A stretch of 5,509 nucleotides of DNA from Bdellovibrionales bacterium RBG_16_40_8 (lineage in GTDB: Bacteria > Bdellovibrionota > Bdellovibrionia > Bdellovibrionales > UBA1609). This document shows positions 1 through 4,395 of this stretch, piece after piece (the stretch's first letter is position 1; each line of letters begins with the position of its first letter). The stretch covers positions 1-5,509 of the forward strand of contig MEPT01000104.1 of NCBI GenBank assembly GCA_001769925.1, written 5' to 3'. Made by a program: the position numbers and the translations under genes. The notes under the pieces were generated by a model. The model was not told the origin of the DNA and searched no databases. It saw only the letters and a program-made list of their open reading frames with translations.

Positions 1-691
1 GAACACGAACCAGCGCGCCTTGCCGATTTAAAGTTATAATAATTCGAGTTATGTGATCTTTCTCTGAGGCAATTGTTCGCCCTGTGGCAAAAATTCTTTT
101 TACTTTTTCGCGAATGCTGGGCTCCCAAAACTGGCGAATTTGAGAGCGAATTCGTTGATAATATGTATAGTAAACAAATTCACGTGTATTAAGCAGAGTT
201 TCAAGGCTTGGCTGTGTATTTTTTAAATAATCGTTTGACTGACTAGCTAGCTGTCGTGAATCTGTACTGTCTAAAGTTTTTTCTGCGACTTGTTGTCTTA
301 TGGCGCTTGGATCAAAAATAGGTCGAAGACTAGATATAGAGGGCCTGTGGCTGTCGGCACTCTTGCGAATGCCAGTACTATTATGCTTGGCGCCAGAGTT
401 ACGAAAATCTCCGTTTTGCTGGGCACGTGTTTCTTTCACTACTCGTTGATTGTGAGCCCCAAAATATTTTGCATTATCGGGTATTTCATCATTAAGGGGA
501 GTTTTATCTTGTTCAACGATTTGCCTAAGCTTTTCATGAGGACTTTGGTCTAAAACTACAATTTCAACCTTATCAGGTTTTATAAGAATATTTGGGGTAG
601 AGGCCAGTTTTAAGCTAGTCCAGGCGCCTAAGTGAATTAAAATCGAAATCAACAAAAATAGATATAGACTATTTCGCACCGTTGCGCGCAT
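1..691 (-). CDS. TonB-like energy transducer, C-terminus cut by the window edge
   Basis: The frame is open from an ATG at 691 to the window edge, giving 230 residues with no stop. Seen: a short basic N-terminus (MRATVRNS), one hydrophobic helix at about residues 9-28, then a long polar linker (about 35-165), then a segment around 172-230 with YYQRIRSQIRQFWEP and ITRIIITLNRQG, which resembles the start of a TonB C-terminal domain. The helix carries Ser16 and His20, the same SxxxH spacing as in TonB, where His20 is needed for coupling to ExbB/ExbD. Family knowledge: such proteins pass proton-motive energy across the periplasm to outer-membrane partners. An AGAGGT ribosome site lies 4 bases before the ATG. 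The linker is not strongly proline-rich, unlike classical TonB. Inference: a TonB-family transducer of Bdellovibrio/myxobacterial type; its specific partner is unknown. A gliding-type (AgmX/GltJ-like) role is possible. The final part of the domain lies outside the window. Confidence 0.85.
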   Translation of the reverse strand, partial: MRATVRNSLYLFLLISILIHLGAWTSLKLASTPNILIKPDKVEIVVLDQSPHEKLRQIVEQDKTPLNDEIPDNAKYFGAHNQRVVKETRAQQNGDFRNSGAKHNSTGIRKSADSHRPSISSLRPIFDPSAIRQQVAEKTLDSTDSRQLASQSNDYLKNTQPSLETLLNTREFVYYTYYQRIRSQIRQFWEPSIREKVKRIFATGRTIASEKDHITRIIITLNRQGALVRV

Positions 692-695
692 TCGT

Positions 696-701
696 ACCTC
701 T
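696..701 (-). promoter_or_regulatory. Ribosome binding site of the TonB-like gene
   Basis: On the minus strand AGAGGT lies 4 bases before the ATG at 691. It is a clear Shine-Dalgarno match and supports this start. No other start codon lies close upstream in frame. Confidence 0.7.
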
Positions 702-720
702 AAAAAACAGATCGGATTTA

Positions 721-732
721 ATAGAATATTTT
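721..732 (+). promoter_or_regulatory. Promoter-like motif before the phosphatase gene
   Basis: ATAGAATATTTT contains TAGAAT (722-727), close to a sigma70 -10 box, and starts 51 bp before the phosphatase ATG. The identical 12-mer is found 52 bp before the peptidase ATG at 1611. No convincing -35 box is present: the hexamer 17 bases upstream is TCTAAA (699-704), which also lies inside the ribosome-site region of the divergent gene. The repetition at matching distance is the main evidence; promoter function is inferred. Confidence 0.45.
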
Positions 733-771
733 TGAGTTAATATTTGAAGAAAGTTGACGTAATATCTCATT

Positions 772-1500
772 ATGGCGGTAGAGGTTTGGGGTAAGACAGA
801 TATTGGCTTAAAACGAGATATTAACCAGGATAGTATTCTGGTAGATACGAAGCTTTCATTATTTGTCGTTGCTGATGGGATGGGCGGTCACCGCGGTGGC
901 GAAGTAGCCTCGGCGATGGCCGTTGAAAGCGCACAAGAGATTGTCGAGCAAAAGCTCGGTGCCAAAGGACCTGTATCGCCTAGAGACATTGTGCGAAGCA
1001 TTTATCGAGAGGCCAGTCGAAAAATATTTTTGAAAAGCACCAGAGACAACCCTGAGTTAATGGGTATGGGTACAACAATGGTTATAGCTTTTTGCTATAA
1101 TAACAAAATATATCTTGGTAACGTTGGCGACTCGCGTGCTTATCTTTTTAAAGAAAGTAATCTTTGGCAAATAACAGAAGATCATTCTTTAGTTAACGAG
1201 CAAATTCGTGCAGGGATCATTCGCCCAGACGATCAAGATGCTGTGTCGGGACGTAATGTTATTACGCGCAGTGTAGGTTTTGAAGAAGAGGTTGTCGTTG
1301 ATATAGTAGAGAGAGATTTTACTCCAGGAGAAATTTATTTATTATGTTCAGACGGGTTAAGTGGAATGGTTTCTAATGAAAAAATAGCTAATATTTGTCG
1401 AGATAATACTCCGCAAAAAATAGTTGAAAAATGCATTGATTTGGCTAAAGAGGCAGGCGGAGATGACAATATAAGCGTAATAGTAATCAAGGCCAACTAG
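772..1500 (+). CDS. PP2C-family Ser/Thr protein phosphatase (PrpC/Stp type)
   Basis: This encodes a cytosolic, metal-dependent phosphatase of 242 residues, the usual length for bacterial single-domain PP2C (PPM) enzymes such as PrpC/Stp. It removes phosphate from Ser/Thr residues and normally opposes Hanks-type kinases. The family motifs occur in order: GLKRDINQD (Arg15, Asp20), VVADGMGGH (metal ligands Asp35-Gly36), GMGTTM (98-103), NVGDSRAY (117-124), ITEDHSLV (134-141), NVITRSVG (162-169), LLCSDGLSG (190-198, metal ligand Asp194) and GGDDNIS (229-235, ligands Asp232-Asn233). All predicted metal ligands are present, so it should be active. There is no signal peptide or membrane helix. An in-frame TAA at 760 makes 772 the first usable start, yet no Shine-Dalgarno sequence lies 5-13 bases before it. 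No partner kinase is in the window, so the substrates are unknown. Confidence 0.95.
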   Translation: MAVEVWGKTDIGLKRDINQDSILVDTKLSLFVVADGMGGHRGGEVASAMAVESAQEIVEQKLGAKGPVSPRDIVRSIYREASRKIFLKSTRDNPELMGMGTTMVIAFCYNNKIYLGNVGDSRAYLFKESNLWQITEDHSLVNEQIRAGIIRPDDQDAVSGRNVITRSVGFEEEVVVDIVERDFTPGEIYLLCSDGLSGMVSNEKIANICRDNTPQKIVEKCIDLAKEAGGDDNISVIVIKAN

Positions 1501-1610
1501 AGGCGTCGTTAACTGTTTACTAACCTCAGGGTGTCTAAATATTGCCTATTGCGTCATTATAGAATATTTTCTGCTGACTCGGTTCGCTACGTTTAAGATA
1601 GTGAGTTTAC
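1501..1610 (+). promoter_or_regulatory. Intergenic region with promoter-like motif before the peptidase
   Basis: This 110 bp gap holds ATAGAATATTTT at 1559-1570, an exact copy of the motif before the phosphatase and at the same distance (52 versus 51 bp) from the start codon. TAGAAT at 1560-1565 would serve as the -10 box. A TTGCCT at 1542-1547 is only 12 bases from it, too close for a standard -35. I see no strong hairpin followed by a T run, so read-through from the phosphatase gene remains possible. Confidence 0.45.
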
Positions 1611-2624
1611 ATGCCTGATAACAAAAACTTCACATTTATTATTACTAGTAACCGAAAGGGCCAGACCCGAAGTGTGACAGTTAGCGCGGCTTGGCTAAAG
1701 GCCAGTATTGCGATTGCGATTGTTACATTAGTGTTTCTGGCAGCTGCCAGCGTAGATTACTTTGGTCTACTTTTAGAGCAAGGAGAAAATAAGCTCCTTC
1801 ATGCTGAAAACGACCAGCTCTCGCGACAGTTTCAGGTTGTAGAAAGTAAGCTTTCGTCTTTAGAGAGCAGCCTTGAGCGTATTAAAACCCTGACCACAAA
1901 AATAAAACTTATTACAAATATAGAAGACGAAGACCGCGTGATGAAGCTCTCGCTTGGTTCTTCTTCAAGAATTGAACAAAGTTTGTCAGATTTTGAATAT
2001 GATGGCGATCATGATGAGCGAGCGCCCGCAGGTGAATTTCTAAAGAGCGACTCTATGTTTCTTGAAAAACCTCCATTAGACGAAATTAGGGGAGAGTTGG
2101 CTGCCACGCGTAACCATGATTATGCCAACTTATCTATTCGCATAGATCGTGCTGTTAAAAATTCTGCGCTTCGAGAGCAGGGAGTTATTCGCCTGCAAGA
2201 GTTATTGCAAGAACGTCAATCTATTCTTAACGCCACTCCAAATATCAAGCCGGCTCGAGGGTGGTTTACGTCGCGCTTTGGTTATCGTATTGATCCATTT
2301 ACGGGCAAATCTGATCTACATCTTGGGCTTGATATTGCCTCTGCGTCAGGCACTCCAATCATGGCGCCTGCAGATGGTGTTGTCTCTTATGTAGGATATG
2401 AGGCGGGCTATGGTAAGATAGTTGCTATTGACCATGGTTTTGGTGTGCGAACTAGATATGCCCATAACTCTCAGCTTTACGTTGAGCTTGGTCAAAAAGT
2501 GAAACGGCGAGATATTATCTCAGCGGTCGGCAGCACTGGCCGATCTTCTGGCCCACATCTGCATTATGAAGTTCGAATCAACGACGTTCCGGTTGATCCG
2601 ATAAACTATATTCTAGACGAATAA
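1611..2624 (+). CDS. Membrane-anchored M23 (LytM) peptidoglycan endopeptidase
   Basis: This encodes a 337-residue envelope protein predicted to cut peptide cross-links in peptidoglycan. Domains in order: a short polar N-terminus (1-26), one transmembrane helix at about 28-48, a probable coiled coil at about 58-100 (Glu/Leu/Ser-rich), an acidic linker, a second helical stretch (about 157-205), then the M23 domain from about 217 to 330. The domain has SRFGYRIDPFTG, the zinc ligands His237 and Asp241 in HLGLD, His285 in RYAH, and GPHLH with His316 (catalytic) and His318 (zinc). All LytM active-site residues are present, so it should be catalytic rather than an EnvC/NlpD-like activator. A weak GTGAG ribosome site lies 5 bases before the ATG. 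The layout (helix, coiled coil, M23) resembles MepM-like enzymes. The upstream motif shared with the phosphatase gene suggests joint expression. The gene ends 7 bp from the convergent rpsI stop. Confidence 0.92.
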   Translation: MPDNKNFTFIITSNRKGQTRSVTVSAAWLKASIAIAIVTLVFLAAASVDYFGLLLEQGENKLLHAENDQLSRQFQVVESKLSSLESSLERIKTLTTKIKLITNIEDEDRVMKLSLGSSSRIEQSLSDFEYDGDHDERAPAGEFLKSDSMFLEKPPLDEIRGELAATRNHDYANLSIRIDRAVKNSALREQGVIRLQELLQERQSILNATPNIKPARGWFTSRFGYRIDPFTGKSDLHLGLDIASASGTPIMAPADGVVSYVGYEAGYGKIVAIDHGFGVRTRYAHNSQLYVELGQKVKRRDIISAVGSTGRSSGPHLHYEVRINDVPVDPINYILDE

Positions 2625-2631
2625 ACACATA

Positions 2632-3081
2632 TTAGCGTTTTGAGTACTGACCGCGTTTGCGAGCCTTATGTAATCCGTATTTCTTTCTTTCGACCATGCG
2701 ATCGTCACGCGTAACCATGCCAGCTTTTTTTAACGGAGCGCGAAGCTTATCTGAGTCAATAACCAAAAGAGCGCGTGTAATCCCGTGAGCTATGGCGCCT
2801 GCTTGCCCAATTTTACCTCCGCCACTTACGGTGATATTGGCATCGTACATACCTTTAGTTTCGGTTACTGCAAACGGAGAAAGCGCTTTAGTTATGCTTG
2901 TTGGGGTAGGTAAATATTTTTCAAGTGGCATGCCATTAACAACTAAATTACCTTTACCAGGGCGTAAGAATACGCGAGCAGCCGAGGTTTTTCGTTTACC
3001 AGTAGCGTAATAAACGGCTTCGCCCTTTGTCTGCGATATGCCTTTTGCTTGTTTAGGGGTTGTTTGTGTAGTTTTTGCCAT
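2632..3081 (-). CDS. rpsI: 30S ribosomal protein S9
   Basis: S9 sits in the head of the small ribosomal subunit, and its C-terminal tail reaches the P-site tRNA. The 149-residue product has the family landmarks YYATGKRKTSAARVFLRPG (about 24-42), GGGKIGQAGAIAHGITRAL, TRDDRMVERKKYG and the invariant-type end RGQYSKR. It carries about 20 extra residues at the N-terminus, rich in Lys, Thr and Gln, compared with the 130-residue E. coli protein. The start is supported by AGGA at 3089-3092, 7 bases upstream. It lies 9 bp after rplM, the usual rplM-rpsI pairing, and is almost certainly co-transcribed. It is the last minus-strand gene here, and there is no space for a terminator before the convergent peptidase gene. 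Confidence 0.98.
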   Translation of the reverse strand: MAKTTQTTPKQAKGISQTKGEAVYYATGKRKTSAARVFLRPGKGNLVVNGMPLEKYLPTPTSITKALSPFAVTETKGMYDANITVSGGGKIGQAGAIAHGITRALLVIDSDKLRAPLKKAGMVTRDDRMVERKKYGLHKARKRGQYSKR

Positions 3082-3088
3082 TTTTTAT

Positions 3089-3092
3089 TCCT
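3089..3092 (-). promoter_or_regulatory. Ribosome binding site of rpsI, overlapping the rplM stop codon
   Basis: On the minus strand the sequence CAATAGGAATAAAAAATG joins the rplM stop (TAG, 3091-3093) to an AGGA ribosome site and the rpsI ATG 7 bases later. The overlap suggests translational coupling of L13 and S9, which supports the chosen rpsI start with its N-terminal extension. Confidence 0.65.
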
Positions 3093-3522
3093 ATTGCATA
3101 GAGAGTGCTTGAGGTTTTTGAACAGCATGGGGGTGCGTTGCTCCCGCATACACTTTTAATTTTTTAATTAATTCTCGAGAAAGCTTATTTTTTGGCAACA
3201 TGCCATGAACGGCTTCGGTTATAATAAAAGTCGAATCTTTTTTGCGTTGCTGTTCAGCGGTTAGCGACTTAATTCCGCCAAAGAATCTTGAATGGCGGTA
3301 ATACTGCTTATCTTGCCATTTAGATCCAGACATTGAAACATGATCACTATTGATAACTATAACAAAGTCGCCAGTGTCTACGTGAGGGGTAAATACGGCT
3401 TTGTTTTTGCCTCGTAAAACTTTCGCGATTTCAGAGGCCATACGGCCCAGTGTTTTGTTTTTAGCATCAACGACCCACCAACTGCGTTCAATCTCGCCAT
3501 TTTTTGCGTTATAAGTTCTCAT
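3091..3522 (-). CDS. rplM: 50S ribosomal protein L13
   Basis: L13 is an early-assembly protein of the large ribosomal subunit that binds 23S rRNA. The product has 143 residues (E. coli 142) and shows the expected blocks: WWVVDAKNKTLGRMASEIA near the N-terminus, LRGKNKAVFTPHVDTGDFV, HSRFFGGIKS (canonical HTGYPGGLK region) and AVHGMLPKNKLSRE. The start has a good GGAG ribosome site 6 bases upstream. It follows truA by 27 bp and precedes rpsI by 9 bp, so it is probably part of one transcript. I see no independent promoter in the 27 bp gap; one inside the end of truA cannot be excluded. Confidence 0.98.
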   Translation of the reverse strand: MRTYNAKNGEIERSWWVVDAKNKTLGRMASEIAKVLRGKNKAVFTPHVDTGDFVIVINSDHVSMSGSKWQDKQYYRHSRFFGGIKSLTAEQQRKKDSTFIITEAVHGMLPKNKLSRELIKKLKVYAGATHPHAVQKPQALSMQ

Positions 3523-3528
3523 TATATA

Positions 3529-3532
3529 CTCC
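3529..3532 (-). promoter_or_regulatory. Ribosome binding site of rplM
   Basis: GGAG on the minus strand, 6 bases before the ATG at 3522. It is a standard strong site, as expected for a ribosomal protein gene, and contrasts with the absent site before truA. Confidence 0.7.
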
Positions 3533-3549
3533 AGTTAAGACGGTCAGTT

Positions 3550-4356
3550 TTAGAGTTCGCGGCACTCATTGTCAAGGTCAGAGGGGTAATAGACGGTATC
3601 TAGAAAGAGACCCTTGGCCTCAGCTGTCCATTTTGCGGCTTGTCGGTCACAGGATTTAAGGATTTTTGTCATTTCTTCAGACTTTAGCTTGTTCTGATGC
3701 AGGTAAATAAGTGTGCCGACGATATTTCTAACCATTTGCTTCAGAAAGCCCGTACCCGTTAGTCGAAACTCTATGGTTTCATGATCAATATATCTCCATG
3801 TAGCCTCGGTAATAGTGCGAATAGTTGATTTCAATTCAGTGCCGCGGGTTTGAAAGCTTTTGAAATCATGTTCTCCAATTAGGCAGGCAGAAAGCTCATT
3901 AAGTCTATCGACACTCAGCGGCCGCTCAACCCATACGCTATAGCGGTCAGCGAGAGAATTAGGGGTTGAGCTATTATGAATAATATAGCGATAGGTTTTG
4001 CCTTGCGCTGAACGAAGAGCATGAAAATGATTTGGGGCAATCCAGGCCTTTTTAATAGAAAGTGATGGCGGAGTAAGCGCATTTAGACTTCGAACTAATT
4101 TCATTTTTTCAGGATTTTTGATCGGGTTACCTAAGGCATCTTCTGGTACTTTAAAATGCGCAACCTGGCCAGCGGCATGCGTTCCGGCATCGGTGCGACC
4201 AGAAGCCTGAATATGTATTTTTGTGCCAAAAATTTTCGTTAAAGCGCACTCAAGGGTCGATTGTATGGTAGGCCTGAGGTCGGCACCTCTGTCGCCTTGC
4301 TTTTGCCAGCCGGCATAGTCAGTTCCATCATAAGAAATTAGCAGTTTAATTTTCAT
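3550..4356 (-). CDS. truA: tRNA pseudouridine(38-40) synthase TruA
   Basis: TruA converts uridines 38, 39 and 40 of the anticodon stem of many tRNAs to pseudouridine. The 268-residue product matches the usual length (E. coli about 270). Visible motifs: ISYDGTDYAGWQKQ (7-20), ASGRTDAGTHAAGQVAHF (51-68) with the catalytic Asp56 in the GRTDAG signature, FHALRSAQGKTYRY in the RNA-binding core, DFKSFQTRG, and LTGTGFLKQMVRNIVGTL near the C-terminus. All key residues are present. The ATG start gives the expected N-terminus, but no Shine-Dalgarno sequence is seen; the preceding bases are TTTTTTGCC. It lies 39 bp after the envelope-protein gene and 27 bp before rplM. As I recall, a truA-rplM-rpsI order also occurs in Bacillus and relatives, which fits an RNA and ribosome module. 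Confidence 0.97.
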   Translation of the reverse strand: MKIKLLISYDGTDYAGWQKQGDRGADLRPTIQSTLECALTKIFGTKIHIQASGRTDAGTHAAGQVAHFKVPEDALGNPIKNPEKMKLVRSLNALTPPSLSIKKAWIAPNHFHALRSAQGKTYRYIIHNSSTPNSLADRYSVWVERPLSVDRLNELSACLIGEHDFKSFQTRGTELKSTIRTITEATWRYIDHETIEFRLTGTGFLKQMVRNIVGTLIYLHQNKLKSEEMTKILKSCDRQAAKWTAEAKGLFLDTVYYPSDLDNECREL

Positions 4357-4395
4357 GGCAAAAAAGTACGCGCTTTTTATAAATAAGGCAAGGCG

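Noticed and set aside
290..553. Plus-strand open frame of 87 codons
   Set aside because: It lies antisense inside the TonB-like gene, whose frame is continuous and carries recognisable motifs; this product has no family features.
754..759. TTGACG as a -35 box for the phosphatase gene
   Set aside because: It is only 12 bases before the ATG, so the -10 box would fall inside the coding sequence.
1501..1530. Possible terminator after the phosphatase gene
   Set aside because: Only a four-base GTTA/TAAC pairing is visible, with no GC-rich stem and no T run.
1542..1565. TTGCCT/TAGAAT as a complete sigma70 promoter
   Set aside because: The spacing is 12 bases instead of about 17, so TTGCCT is probably not the -35 partner.
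2943..3149. Minus-strand open frame overlapping rplM and rpsI
   Set aside because: Both overlapped genes are certain ribosomal proteins; this is an out-of-frame shadow with no motif.
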